NCBI RefSeq assembly: GCF_016234775.1 | Contig: NZ_JACRAH010000049.1 | Coordinates: forward strand, 116,596-180,595 | Direction: 5' to 3' | DNA length: 64,000 nt | Origin: Aquabacterium sp. | Lineage (GTDB): Bacteria > Pseudomonadota > Gammaproteobacteria > Burkholderiales > Burkholderiaceae_C | Shown here: one piece after another, positions 55,488 through 64,000 of the stretch | Layout: each line of letters begins with the position of its first letter | How positions within the stretch are numbered: position 1 is the first letter of the stretch | Notes under the pieces: model-generated | The model's input: only the letters and a program-made list of their open reading frames with translations | What the model was told of the DNA's origin: nothing | Databases searched by the model: none | Program-made: the position numbers and the translations under genes

Positions 55488-56102
55488 ATGGCCCGCTTGC
55501 CGCCTGTTGACCCGAGCCCGGCCTCTTGCTGGGTGTGGCGCCACCCCCGGCCGTATGGCGTGGCGGGGCGCTGCATTGGGCAGACGGATGTGCCGGTCGA
55601 TCGGCGCAAGGCCAAGCGCCTGGCGCACCGCATTCGGCAACAAGCCCGCCGGCTGGGTTGGCCGCGCGTGGTGCACACATCGCCACTGTGGCGCTGTGCC
55701 CTGGTAGGGCGCATGTTGCGGCGCTGGGGTTGGCGCCATCATGTGGACGCCGCCTTGCTGGAGATGGGCTTTGGCGCCTGGGATGGGCAAGCCTGGCAGC
55801 ACATCGAACACACACAGGTCGATGCCTGGTGTGAGGATTTTCTGCATCACCGGCCTGGTGGTGGAGAGTCCTTGCACGAGGTGTTCAACCGGGTCGATGC
55901 CTGGTGCGCGTGCATGGGCAGGTCAGCTACCCCGAGTGAGCCGTTGATCGTGGTGGGGCATGCAGGCTGGATGCTGGCCCTGCAATGGCGCCATACGCGA
56001 GCCGGCTTCCCGACCCAGGCCAGCCAATGGCCGGTGCCACCGCGGTATGGCCAGCGCCTGCAGATCAACCTCAATAGCGCCCCGCCGCCCCCGCCAGCCT
56101 GA
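55488..56102 (+). CDS. cobC: Alpha-ribazole phosphatase-like histidine phosphatase CobC
   Basis: A 204-residue member of the histidine phosphatase superfamily, expected to remove the phosphate from alpha-ribazole phosphate or adenosylcobalamin phosphate. The usual RHG motif reads WRHPRP, so Gly is replaced by Pro while the catalytic His is kept; a second Arg follows. The acid region EMGFGAWDGQAW and the second His block VVGHAGWMLAL are present. It starts two bases after cobS, so its role in the pathway rests on both motif and position. Its 3' end overlaps the convergent clsB gene by 32 bp. Confidence 0.85.
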   Translation: MARLPPVDPSPASCWVWRHPRPYGVAGRCIGQTDVPVDRRKAKRLAHRIRQQARRLGWPRVVHTSPLWRCALVGRMLRRWGWRHHVDAALLEMGFGAWDGQAWQHIEHTQVDAWCEDFLHHRPGGGESLHEVFNRVDAWCACMGRSATPSEPLIVVGHAGWMLALQWRHTRAGFPTQASQWPVPPRYGQRLQINLNSAPPPPPA

Positions 56103-57390
56103 GGTAGGCCTTGGCCAGCTGGCGCACGAAGTTGCGGCGCAACCGTGTGATCCAGCGCGAAGCGTTCTCATCGGCCTTGAGGACCTCGTGGCTTTGGGCA
56201 AAGTCCTCGCTCAAGGCGCCTGACAGCGTCCGCACAAAGGCCCGGTCTTTGATGATCAGATTGGCCTCCAGGTTCAACACCAGAGAGAGCGGGTCCAGAT
56301 TGGAGGAGCCCACGGTGGCCCATTCATCGTCCACGCACAGCACCTTGGCATGCAGGAAGGCCGGCTGGTATTCGAAGATGCGCACGCCGTATTGCTGCAA
56401 CTCGCCATACAGCACACGGGCGGCCAGGCCGGCAATCTGGAAGTCGAGCTTGCCTTGCAGCAGCAGGCGAACACGCACACCGCGCGCAGCGGCGGCCCGC
56501 AAAGCCAGCCGGATGGCGCGCCGCGGATAGAAGTAGGGCGTGACGATGTCGATGCGGTGGCGCGCCTGATGGATGGCCTGCAAGGCCGACTGCTCGATCG
56601 TGCGCCGCTGGCGCAGGTTGTCACGCAACACGAAGGCGCTGCGCATGGGGGCGTGCAGGGCCGCCGCTTGGGCCAGCTTGCCTTGTTCACGCGGGTTCAG
56701 GCGCATGCGGGCTTGCTGCACCCAGTGTTTCAGGCGTTTGAGCTTGTGCCTGTCCTGCATGAGGTGGCTGAGGTCGTCGCGCCAGTCACGCCCGAAATGG
56801 GCTCGCGTCCACATGGCCTTGATCGTGTGCAGAACCGGCGTGATCACGGGGCCTTGCACCTGCACGGCGTAATCCAGCCGAGGCTCGTCTGACCAGCCAT
56901 GCGTGAGGTCGTAGTGATCATCGATCAGGTTGATGCCGCCCACGAACGCATGGGTATCGTCCACCACGCACAGCTTCATGTGCATGCGGCGCCACTGGCT
57001 GGTGTCCAGCAGGCCCCAGAATTTGTGCATGGGCCGGTAGATTGCCATCTTGACGCCAGCCCGCTCCAGCTCCTGCCACAGTGCATCGGGCGCTTCGCGT
57101 GACCCAAAGCCGTCCACCACCAGGTGCACGTCAATGCCACGCCGCGCTGCGCGTTTGAGGGCTTGCAGCACACTGCCGCTTTGCCCCAGCGGCGAGACGA
57201 TGTACAGCGCCAGCCACACGCTGCGACTGGCGTGATCGATGCAGTCGCTCAGGGCCGGGAAGAAGGCCTTGCCGCCACGCAACAAGGTGACCTGGTTGCC
57301 GCCGGTGAAAACCGGCTTGCGCTGGGCATACCAGGCCAGCCTCCGCATCGATTCATCCGCGTCAAGGTCCGAGGATGGTTGGTACAGCAT
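56071..57390 (-). CDS. clsB: Cardiolipin synthase, ClsB type
   Basis: A 439-residue phospholipase-D enzyme without N-terminal membrane helices. HKD motifs are MHMKLCVVDDTHAFVGGIN and FLHAKVLCVDDEWATVGSSN. The protein opens with a short disordered stretch; an in-frame ATG 15 codons in (RRLAWYAQRKPVFTGG) is a possible alternative start. An endonuclease/exonuclease/phosphatase family gene lies 6 bp upstream and nudB beyond it, the usual neighbours of clsB in this group. It overlaps the end of cobC on the opposite strand. Confidence 0.9.
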   Translation of the reverse strand: MLYQPSSDLDADESMRRLAWYAQRKPVFTGGNQVTLLRGGKAFFPALSDCIDHASRSVWLALYIVSPLGQSGSVLQALKRAARRGIDVHLVVDGFGSREAPDALWQELERAGVKMAIYRPMHKFWGLLDTSQWRRMHMKLCVVDDTHAFVGGINLIDDHYDLTHGWSDEPRLDYAVQVQGPVITPVLHTIKAMWTRAHFGRDWRDDLSHLMQDRHKLKRLKHWVQQARMRLNPREQGKLAQAAALHAPMRSAFVLRDNLRQRRTIEQSALQAIHQARHRIDIVTPYFYPRRAIRLALRAAAARGVRVRLLLQGKLDFQIAGLAARVLYGELQQYGVRIFEYQPAFLHAKVLCVDDEWATVGSSNLDPLSLVLNLEANLIIKDRAFVRTLSGALSEDFAQSHEVLKADENASRWITRLRRNFVRQLAKAYLRLAGAAGRY

Positions 57391-57396
57391 GATCGA

Positions 57397-58209
57397 TCAG
57401 GAAGCCAGGTCCAGCTCCACGACCAGGGGCAGGTGATCAGACAGGCGCGCCCATGCGCTGCCACGAGGCACCATGATGGACTGGCATTGCATGCCGCGTG
57501 TGTAGACCCGATCCAGGGCCAGCACGGGCACGATCGAGGGGAAGGTGGGTGTGCGTTCATCCCCGCCTGACGTGGCGCGCTGCAGGCCTTCCGCCTCCAG
57601 GATGTGGTCCAGCTTTTCGTTCCAGTCGTTGAAGTCCCCTGCGATGACCACGGGCGCTTGCGCGGGAATGTGCTCGCGCACCAGTTGGGCCAGGCGCTCG
57701 GCCTGCCGCACGCGGCTCGAATGGATCAAGCCCAGGTGCACCACCACCACATGGATCTCGACACCGCGCCAGTGCACCGACACATGCAGGAAGCCACGCT
57801 GCTCGAAGCGGTGGTCAGACACATCGTGATGGCCAATGTGACCCAGGGGCCAGCGCGCCAGCAGGGCATTGCCGTGCTCGCCGTTCTTGGTCACGGCATT
57901 GGTGCGGTAGGCCACTTCGTAACCTTCCGGCGCCAGGTATTCCGCCTGCGGCACATTGGGCCAGCACAGGGGGCCGAAATCAGTTTTGGAGAAGTGCTGC
58001 GCATCGGTGTGATGAAAGCGCCGCACCTCTTGCAGGCAGACGATGTCGGCGTCCATGGCCTCCACCGCCAGCCCGAGGTTGTGGATTTCCAGGCGCTTGG
58101 TGGGGCCGACGCCTCGCACACCCTTGTGGATGTTGTAGGTGGCCACACGCAAGCTCCGGGAGGACAGCGTGGACGGCGGCAAGAGGGATGACTGGAGGGG
58201 ATTCAGCAC
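57397..58209 (-). CDS. Endonuclease/exonuclease/phosphatase family protein
   Basis: A 270-residue EEP-fold hydrolase: VATYNIHKGVRG near residue 23, CLQEVRRFH with the metal-binding Glu, VIAGDFNDWNE with catalytic Asp-Asn, and SDHLPLVVELDL at the end. Homologues next to clsB are often named YbhP. The substrate may be a phospholipid headgroup or a nucleic acid and is unknown. No signal peptide is visible. It is followed directly by clsB and preceded by nudB 102 bp upstream. Confidence 0.85.
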   Translation of the reverse strand: MLNPLQSSLLPPSTLSSRSLRVATYNIHKGVRGVGPTKRLEIHNLGLAVEAMDADIVCLQEVRRFHHTDAQHFSKTDFGPLCWPNVPQAEYLAPEGYEVAYRTNAVTKNGEHGNALLARWPLGHIGHHDVSDHRFEQRGFLHVSVHWRGVEIHVVVVHLGLIHSSRVRQAERLAQLVREHIPAQAPVVIAGDFNDWNEKLDHILEAEGLQRATSGGDERTPTFPSIVPVLALDRVYTRGMQCQSIMVPRGSAWARLSDHLPLVVELDLAS

Positions 58210-58311
58210 GGCAATGGTGGCGAGCGATGCAAGGGCAACCCGATGGTGTCAAAGATAACCGCATCTGCGGGATCGTGAGCGCGGTTTCAAACAGGGGCTT
58301 TCCCCGTCTGC

Positions 58312-58812
58312 TTATTCGTTTGATCTGCCGCAGACGCCTTCGTGCCCTTTCAGTCTCTGTGCCAGCTGAAGGATGGCCTCGGCGTTCGACGGCGAAAAAC
58401 AACGGTCAGCCGCCTCACGCCAGGGCAGCCAGGCGTACTGGGTATGTTCCATGGGGGCCAGGGTGATGGGGGTGCCCTGATGCACGCACAGCCCGAAAAC
58501 GCGCTCGGTGTTGTGGGTCACGCCCGGCGCATAGCGGTGGCGCCACACCGGGTAGATCTCGTAGATGTTCTCGACTGCCCAGTCGCTCAAGGCCGCGGCC
58601 GGGACATCGGCTGTACCAACGCAGATACCGGTTTCTTCCTGAACTTCTCGGATGGCGGTCTCACGCCAGTGCTCTTCCAGGGTGTCCTTGGAGCCGGTCA
58701 CGCTTTGCCAGAAGCCGGGTTGTTTGGCGCGTTCTATCAGCAGCACATCCAGCTCGGGCGTGTAGATGACGACCAGAACGGATTTCGGGATCTTGTGGGG
58801 CAACTCTGACAT
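58312..58812 (-). CDS. nudB: Dihydroneopterin triphosphate diphosphatase NudB
   Basis: A Nudix hydrolase that removes pyrophosphate from dihydroneopterin triphosphate in folate synthesis. The Nudix box spans about residues 40-62, with the essential REVQEETG. It begins MSELPHKIPKSVLVVIYTPE, and the substrate-region segment WAVENIYEIYPVWRHRYAPG is NudB-typical. The 166-residue length is slightly above the family's usual 150. The ATG at 58812 is chosen because upstream sequence carries no family features. Confidence 0.88.
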   Translation of the reverse strand: MSELPHKIPKSVLVVIYTPELDVLLIERAKQPGFWQSVTGSKDTLEEHWRETAIREVQEETGICVGTADVPAAALSDWAVENIYEIYPVWRHRYAPGVTHNTERVFGLCVHQGTPITLAPMEHTQYAWLPWREAADRCFSPSNAEAILQLAQRLKGHEGVCGRSNE

Positions 58813-58961
58813 GCTCGAAGTGTGACATGGCGCACGAACAGGCGGCAGGCCGACAACCATAAGCCTCAAGTCACCGGGGTGTTCGGTCGAACATGCGAAG
58901 GTGGTGCAAAGGTGCACCAGGCGCGTGCTCGAACTGTCAGACGAAAGTACCCGAACGGCCC

Positions 58962-60440
58962 ATGACCTCCTATTCCGCGTTTGCGCTGGTTTCATCGCTG
59001 GCCCTGCTCACCATCAGCATGGCTTTTCTGGCTTTGTGGCGCGTGCTCAAGGAAAGCTATTGGGGCCAGTTTGCCCTGGTGACGCTGATCGCCGGTACGG
59101 TCTATGCCCTGGATATCTTCACTCGACCTGTGGGGGATCGGCCCAATGTGCTGGCTACTTTCCTGGGCCTGACCTGCATCTGTATCGTCATGTGGGCGAT
59201 CGCGCGCCAACAGGAAGTGGCGCTGCGGTTTCGGCGCTGGCTTCTGTTCAGCCATGGCCTGGTTGGCGGTGCGGCCCTGGTCATGGTGGCGATGGGGCAA
59301 CTCACGCGTCTGCAACTGTTTGAGCTGTACGTGCTGATCCATCTGAATCAGATCGCAGTCATCCTGTTGGCTGGGGGCTGGAGTTGGCGAACGATTCCAC
59401 TGGCCGCTTGCCTGGCTATCTATCCCATGGCGGTGGCCTATGTGGCCCTCAGCCATGTGGACGTCATGTACCTGCGTTACTTCGTGGGGTTGATGACCTT
59501 CCTGGTGTGCATGTGCATTCTGGTGGACGGTGTGTTGCAGGCGCACGCTCGATTGGGCCAGACAGTGTCCCAACTAGATTCGGCCAAGGGCGATCTGCAA
59601 CGCCTGCTCGACACCATGCTGGAAGGCTCTACCAAGGTGGCGGATGCCGGGCAGGAGGTGTCGCGCAGCGCTCAGGAACTGGCCATGCGCACCGATCAGC
59701 AGACTTACAACATCACCACGGTCGCCGATGTGATCGGCGGGGTGGCCGATCAGGTGGATAACACCACGGCCAACGTGATTGCGGTGGACGATCAATGCAA
59801 TCAGTTGCGCGACCGTGTGCGTGCGGGCGACGAGGTGGTCAACGAGGCCGTGGCCTCCATCCAGTTGATCAGTCAGCGATCTTCAGAGATGAGCGAGGCC
59901 ATCGCCCTGATCGAGGCTGTCGCGTTCCAGACCAATATCCTGGCGCTCAATGCCGCGATCGAGGCTGCGCGAGCGGGCCCAGCCGGCCGCGGCTTTGCGG
60001 TCGTGGCGACCGAGGTGCGGGCCTTGTCCAGGCGCACGGCCGAATCGGCGCAGCAGGTCAAGCATTTGATCGAGCGCACGGCCGGGCAGGTGGACGATGG
60101 CGTCGCCCGCATTCAAAGCGTCAAACAACGGCTGGGGGACATGAGGGCCGATGTGGAAGCCGTGACCGGGCGCACCCAGCAAGTGGCGTCGGACGCCCTC
60201 GTGCAAAGCCAGTCGCTGGCCGAGGTGAAACTCAGGCTGGATGAACTCAAGCACCTGACGGATGCCAATGCCCAATTGGTGGCGACGTCTGTGATGGCCG
60301 CCGATGGCATGAATGACAGTGCCAGCGCACTGCGCAGCATGGTGGCGCAAGGGCGGGATGGGCAAGCATCCCCTGCTGCCCCTGCCTCACACCCGGCGCC
60401 CGCTGCAAATCCGCCAACCGACGCCGTCGAGTTCTTCTGA
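58962..60440 (+). CDS. Chemoreceptor with seven membrane helices and no periplasmic domain
   Basis: A 492-residue methyl-accepting chemotaxis-type protein. About seven hydrophobic helices (about residues 6-210) form a membrane sensor with only short loops; no HAMP domain is visible. The cytoplasmic part is a coiled coil with the conserved hairpin tip VAFQTNILALNAAIEAARAG and RGFAVVATEVRALSRRTAESA. The C-terminus ends in a Pro/Ala-rich linker and DAVEFF. It is divergent from nudB and lies in a block that separates nudB from aspS. The signal sensed is unknown; an intramembrane or electron-transport cue is possible. Confidence 0.85.
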   Translation: MTSYSAFALVSSLALLTISMAFLALWRVLKESYWGQFALVTLIAGTVYALDIFTRPVGDRPNVLATFLGLTCICIVMWAIARQQEVALRFRRWLLFSHGLVGGAALVMVAMGQLTRLQLFELYVLIHLNQIAVILLAGGWSWRTIPLAACLAIYPMAVAYVALSHVDVMYLRYFVGLMTFLVCMCILVDGVLQAHARLGQTVSQLDSAKGDLQRLLDTMLEGSTKVADAGQEVSRSAQELAMRTDQQTYNITTVADVIGGVADQVDNTTANVIAVDDQCNQLRDRVRAGDEVVNEAVASIQLISQRSSEMSEAIALIEAVAFQTNILALNAAIEAARAGPAGRGFAVVATEVRALSRRTAESAQQVKHLIERTAGQVDDGVARIQSVKQRLGDMRADVEAVTGRTQQVASDALVQSQSLAEVKLRLDELKHLTDANAQLVATSVMAADGMNDSASALRSMVAQGRDGQASPAAPASHPAPAANPPTDAVEFF

Positions 60441-60468
60441 CACCCGCCTTGGCGGGCGGGCCGATCAA

Positions 60469-61287
60469 TCAGGACCCTTGCTTGACGGCCACGGATGGCG
60501 GTAAGGCCTTGGCCTGCAACTCACGCACCTGCACCACCAGCTTGTTGTGCGCATCCAGGAAGGCGGCAGCGATTACCTTGCCTTCGTTGGTGTTGCTCCA
60601 ACCCAGGCCGGCTGCGCCGCCCAGCTTGCTGGCGAGCAGACCACCGAGGCCCAGATCCGTGGTGCGGGCCGAGCCCGTGGCGGCGGCCAGTTGCTCGGTG
60701 GTTTCGTTGTCTGTCAGCAGCAGGGCCACCTGGGCTTCTTTGAGCTTGACCTGCTCCAGCAGGCCGACCAGGCCCGCAATGTCGCGCAGGACCGGGATGC
60801 TGGAGACGATGCCGGCGATGCCTCGCCCGGCTTCCTGTTCGCTGAATGTCAGGCTGGGGATCACGGTGTATTGGGCCTCGTAGCCTTTGCCCTTGTGGAC
60901 CGTGCTGTCAGCGCGCACGATGCCGGCTTCCTTCAACTGGCTTTCCTGCATGGTGCTGCGCAGGCCAGCGGCGCGATCGACCACGCGGAAGCACCCGCTT
61001 TGTTGTGCGAGCAGCTTGATCAATGGTACCGGCGTGGCGGGCAACTGGTAGTGGCTGCTCATCGTGTAGCCGTCTGGGTTTTCGGCCAAGGCCAGCGTGG
61101 CCACAGGGCCATCGCATCGCACGAGCGAGGCATCAGCGCCTTGTGCACCCTTGGGGCCTGCCGAACCACTCACCAGTGAGCCTCCCTTGCCCAGTTCGGT
61201 GGAGGATTGGGGCGTCTTGTCTCCGCAGCCGACCAGGCAGGCAGACAGCAAGGACAACAGCAGGGCAGGGGCGAGTGTGAGGCGCAT
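60469..61287 (-). CDS. CsgG-like outer-membrane lipoprotein
   Basis: A 272-residue predicted lipoprotein: the signal peptide ends in a lipobox, LSACLVGC, with Cys21 as the acylated residue. The mature part resembles the CsgG/HfaB fold: LIKLLAQQSGCFRVVDRAAG, a KGYEAQYTVIPSLTFSE strand block, KEAQVALLLTDNETTEQLAAATG, and DAHNKLVVQVREL near the end. CsgG-family proteins form secretion pores or periplasmic scaffolds. No curli or holdfast genes are adjacent. It converges on the chemoreceptor gene with 28 bp between. The family call is by eye. Confidence 0.55.
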   Translation of the reverse strand: MRLTLAPALLLSLLSACLVGCGDKTPQSSTELGKGGSLVSGSAGPKGAQGADASLVRCDGPVATLALAENPDGYTMSSHYQLPATPVPLIKLLAQQSGCFRVVDRAAGLRSTMQESQLKEAGIVRADSTVHKGKGYEAQYTVIPSLTFSEQEAGRGIAGIVSSIPVLRDIAGLVGLLEQVKLKEAQVALLLTDNETTEQLAAATGSARTTDLGLGGLLASKLGGAAGLGWSNTNEGKVIAAAFLDAHNKLVVQVRELQAKALPPSVAVKQGS

Positions 61288-61492
61288 GGTGAGGAATCCT
61301 GATTTCAATCGACGTGGCCTTGAGGGCACGCCGAGTGTACAAAAGGCCGACCTTGTCGCAAGCGCCCTCATGGGTGGGGTGCGGGCCTGGTCACTTGTGA
61401 CTTTGGTGTGTTGACGCCAGATAGGGCCGGATCTTCCAATTTGCTGCAATCACGCATGTGCACCGAACGCGGCAAGAAAGGCGGGTATCAAG

Positions 61493-62062
61493 ATGGCGAA
61501 GGACCGAGTTGTATTTGTTCCCTGGAATGACAACCAGGCGGGCAAGTTCGGCACCGATGGCGACTGGAGCAATCGCCAGAAGGACAACACGCACCACAAG
61601 CGTACCTGGACGACCTACTTCCTCAACACCGCCGGCAAGCCGCTGGCGGAGGTGGGCATGGGCATGTCAGCCCGCATTCACATTTTTGGCCATGGCGTGC
61701 CTCCGGGGCAGGACAATACCAAGACCTATCCCGATGTGGACACGGCGGCGCCGGTCACGGTCACGGAGTTGGCAGATATGCTGGTGGAGAAGGGCCTCAA
61801 GAAGAAGTACCTGGGCACGATCGTTTGCGACATCTGCTACAGCGGGCTGGGCACGCCCTCGTTTGCCAAGCAACTGGCGCGCGAACTGTACAAGCGCGGC
61901 TACGTTTGCGCGGTCATGGGGCACCATGGCGCCATCTTCCCGGTCTACTTCCGTTATGACGCGGTGAAGGACAACAAGTACGAGCACCGCATTGTCGAGA
62001 AGCTCGACGGCAGCCTGGTGAAGTCCAAGAACGCGCAGGAGCGTTTCTGGGGCTTCACCTGA
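61493..62062 (+). CDS. Small clan-CD caspase-like protein
   Basis: A 189-residue protein with no signal peptide. It contains the two signatures of clan-CD cysteine peptidases in order: a hydrophobic strand ending RIHIFGHG, with His67, and TIVCDICYSG, with Cys115, resembling the metacaspase DxCxSG motif. A following helix and strand (KRGYVCAVMGHHGA) fit the fold. The N-terminus (VVFVPWND) and short C-terminus leave room for little beyond a single catalytic domain. No prodomain or partner domain is fused. It could be a protease, an inactive relative, or a secreted effector; the sequence does not decide. Confidence 0.65.
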   Translation: MAKDRVVFVPWNDNQAGKFGTDGDWSNRQKDNTHHKRTWTTYFLNTAGKPLAEVGMGMSARIHIFGHGVPPGQDNTKTYPDVDTAAPVTVTELADMLVEKGLKKKYLGTIVCDICYSGLGTPSFAKQLARELYKRGYVCAVMGHHGAIFPVYFRYDAVKDNKYEHRIVEKLDGSLVKSKNAQERFWGFT

Positions 62063-62097
62063 TCCCGGCCTGACCGTTCACGGGCCAGATAGCCGAA

Positions 62098-62126
62098 AAA
62101 AAGCCACCCTCGATGGGTGGCTTTTT
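62098..62126. terminator. Bidirectional intrinsic terminator
   Basis: GCCACCC (62103-62109) pairs with GGGTGGC (62115-62121) around TCGAT. A run of A precedes it and T5 follows, so it works on both strands: for the caspase-like gene and for aspS. Confidence 0.9.
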
Positions 62127-62166
62127 GTTGGCGAGGGACCTGTCAGCCCCGATGCAGCTGAGTCGT

Positions 62167-63966
62167 TCAGGCTGCAGGCGTGGCCGCTGCGGCATTGCGC
62201 AGGCGGATGTGCAGTTCGCGCAGTTGCTTCTCGTCGACCAGCGAAGGTGCGCCGGTCAGCAGACACTGGGCACGTTGCGTCTTGGGGAAGGCGATCACGT
62301 CACGGATGGACTCGGCCTTGGTCATCAGGGTGACCAGACGGTCCAGACCGAAGGCCAGGCCACCGTGAGGAGGCGCACCGTACTGCAGCGCATCCAGCAG
62401 GAAGCCGAACTTGACCTTGGCGTCTTCGTCGGTGATGTTCAGGGCCTTGAAGACCTTGGACTGCACCTCTGCGCGGTGGATACGGATCGAGCCGCCACCC
62501 AGTTCCCAACCGTTCAAGACCATGTCATAGGCCTTGGCGATGCACTTGCCGGGATCGGTGTCCATGTAGTCTTCGTGACCATCCTTCGGGGCAGTGAAGG
62601 GGTGGTGCACGGCGTTCCAGCGTTCGCTGTCGTCGTCGTACTCGAACATCGGGAAGTCCACCACCCACAGCGGGGCCCAGCGGTCTTCGAACAGGCCGGC
62701 CTTCTTGCCGAACTCCGAATGGCCCACCTTCAGGCGCAGCGCGCCGATGGCGTCGTTGACCACCTTTTCCTTGTCGGCACCGAAGAAGATCAAGTCGCCA
62801 TCCTTGGCGCCCGTGCGCTCCAGGATCTTGGCAATGGCCGCGTCGTGCAGGTTCTTGACGATGGGCGATTGCAAACCTTCGCGACCCTTGGCCACTTCGT
62901 TGACCTTGATCCAGGCCAGGCCCTTGGCACCGTAGATCTTGACGAACTCGGTGTAGGCGTCGATTTCACCGCGCGACATGGTGCCGCCGCCAGGCACGCA
63001 CAGGGCCACCACGCGGCCGCCCTTGGTCGTGGCAGGCGTCGAGAAGACCTTGAAGTCCACATCGGCCATCACGTCGGTCAGTTCGGTGAACTCCAGCTTG
63101 ACGCGCAGGTCAGGCTTGTCCGAACCGAAGCGGTGCATCGCATCTGCATACTTCATGACGGGGTACACGCCCAGGTCCACATTCAACGCCTTCATGAAGA
63201 CGTGGCGGATCATGCCTTCGAACATGTCACGGATTTCCTGCTCGGTCAGGAAGCTCGTTTCAATATCGATCTGGGTGAATTCGGGCTGGCGATCAGCACG
63301 CAGGTCTTCGTCGCGGAAGCACTTGGTGATCTGGTAGTAGCGGTCGAAGCCGGCCACCATCAGCAGCTGCTTGAACAGCTGGGGCGACTGGGGCAGGGCG
63401 AAGAACGCGCCGTCATGCACGCGCGAGGGCACCAGGTAGTCGCGGGCGCCTTCCGGGGTGGACTTGGTCAGCATCGGGGTTTCGATGTCGACAAAGCCGT
63501 GCTCGTCCAGGAACTTGCGTGCTTCCATCGCCACGCGGTAGCGCAGCATCAGGTTCTTTTGCATGTACGGGCGACGCAGGTCCAGCACGCGGTGCGTCAG
63601 GCGGGTCGTCTCCGACAGGTTCTCGTCGTCGATCTGGAAGGGCGGCGTCACCGAAGCGTTCAGCACTTCCAGCGTGTGGCCCAGCACTTCGATCTTGCCG
63701 CTGGTCAGGCCGGCGTTTTCGGTGCCGGCAGGGCGGGCGCGCACAACGCCGGTCACCTTCAGGCAGAACTCGCCGCGCACGTCTTCAGCGATCTTGAAGG
63801 AATCGGCACGGTCGGGGTCGAACACCACCTGCACCAGACCTTCACGGTCACGCATGTCGATGAAGATCACGCCGCCGTGGTCGCGGCGACGGTGGGCCCA
63901 GCCCATCAGCGTCACGGTCTGGCCCATCAGCGCTTCGCTGACCAGACCACAGTAAGTGGTGCGCAT
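62167..63966 (-). CDS. aspS: Aspartyl-tRNA synthetase AspS
   Basis: Class II aminoacyl-tRNA synthetase that charges tRNA with aspartate. The 599-residue protein has an N-terminal OB-fold anticodon domain ([20 protein letters not shown]), the class II catalytic core ([20 protein letters not shown], then [20 protein letters not shown]), a bacterial GAD-type insertion, and the C-terminal motif-3 region [10 protein letters not shown]. The ATG at 63966 has GGAGA 9 bases upstream. Confidence 0.96.
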   Translation of the reverse strand: MRTTYCGLVSEALMGQTVTLMGWAHRRRDHGGVIFIDMRDREGLVQVVFDPDRADSFKIAEDVRGEFCLKVTGVVRARPAGTENAGLTSGKIEVLGHTLEVLNASVTPPFQIDDENLSETTRLTHRVLDLRRPYMQKNLMLRYRVAMEARKFLDEHGFVDIETPMLTKSTPEGARDYLVPSRVHDGAFFALPQSPQLFKQLLMVAGFDRYYQITKCFRDEDLRADRQPEFTQIDIETSFLTEQEIRDMFEGMIRHVFMKALNVDLGVYPVMKYADAMHRFGSDKPDLRVKLEFTELTDVMADVDFKVFSTPATTKGGRVVALCVPGGGTMSRGEIDAYTEFVKIYGAKGLAWIKVNEVAKGREGLQSPIVKNLHDAAIAKILERTGAKDGDLIFFGADKEKVVNDAIGALRLKVGHSEFGKKAGLFEDRWAPLWVVDFPMFEYDDDSERWNAVHHPFTAPKDGHEDYMDTDPGKCIAKAYDMVLNGWELGGGSIRIHRAEVQSKVFKALNITDEDAKVKFGFLLDALQYGAPPHGGLAFGLDRLVTLMTKAESIRDVIAFPKTQRAQCLLTGAPSLVDEKQLRELHIRLRNAAAATPAA

Positions 63967-64000
63967 TGTTGGTTTTCTCCGAGATGAGGATCACGTGGCC

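Overview
The window is high-GC DNA from a betaproteobacterium, most likely order Burkholderiales. The support is gene content and order: zapB-like/zapA/6S RNA; a cobalamin riboswitch followed by btuB and cob genes; aspS near nudB, an endonuclease/phosphatase gene and clsB; and a HoxFUYH-type hydrogenase. I see no tRNA, rRNA, CRISPR array, insertion sequence or prophage. Genes are tightly packed, and many neighbours overlap by 4 bp.

Layout. 1-3.8 kb: the end of a type VI secretion locus (tssG, cut by the window edge, and tssH/clpV). 3.8-5.7 kb: a small Cys-rich protein and two tandem single-pass proteins built from repeated Val/Ile-Pro-Val/Ile motifs. 5.7-13.9 kb: an unassigned metabolic island with two thiamine-diphosphate enzymes, a flavin amine oxidase, a ketosynthase-III fold protein that has lost its catalytic Cys, and a KstD-like flavoprotein. 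14.1-18.5 kb: three membrane-bound diguanylate cyclases. 18.6-22.6 kb: a PadR regulator and a divergent operon (fadH, a SnoaL-like gene, a dienoyl-CoA isomerase) with two palindromic operators. 22.7-26 kb: yebC with two unknown genes, then a cytochrome P450.

26-37.1 kb: an 11-gene minus-strand set for an NAD-reducing [NiFe] hydrogenase, transcribed hypB-hypF-hypC-hypD-hypE-hoxF-hoxU-hoxY-hoxH-hoxW-hypA. It combines structural genes, the large-subunit protease and the whole HypABCDEF maturation set. 37.2-43.7 kb: a lipocalin-like protein, a secreted transglutaminase-like protein, ClsA cardiolipin synthase coupled to a PfkB sugar kinase, and small metabolic genes. 43.9-45.8 kb: a PAS-GGDEF protein with a degenerate active site, a terminator, a 6S RNA gene, zapA and a zapB-like gene. 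45.8-56.1 kb: a cobalamin riboswitch and the operon btuB-cobU-btuF-btuC-btuD-cobO-cobQ-cobT-cobS-cobC, for corrinoid import, adenosylation and nucleotide-loop assembly. 56-64 kb: clsB, an endonuclease/phosphatase family gene, nudB, then an apparent insertion (a chemoreceptor without a periplasmic domain, a CsgG-like lipoprotein, a small clan-CD caspase-like protein), and aspS.

The most unusual items are the ThDP/flavin/ketosynthase island with a Tyr-His-Asp ketosynthase, the PadR operator that seems to hold the -35 elements of both divergent promoters, the caspase-like protein between aspS and nudB, and the twin VP-repeat membrane proteins next to the T6SS genes. All functions are read from sequence motifs and gene order; no database search was run.
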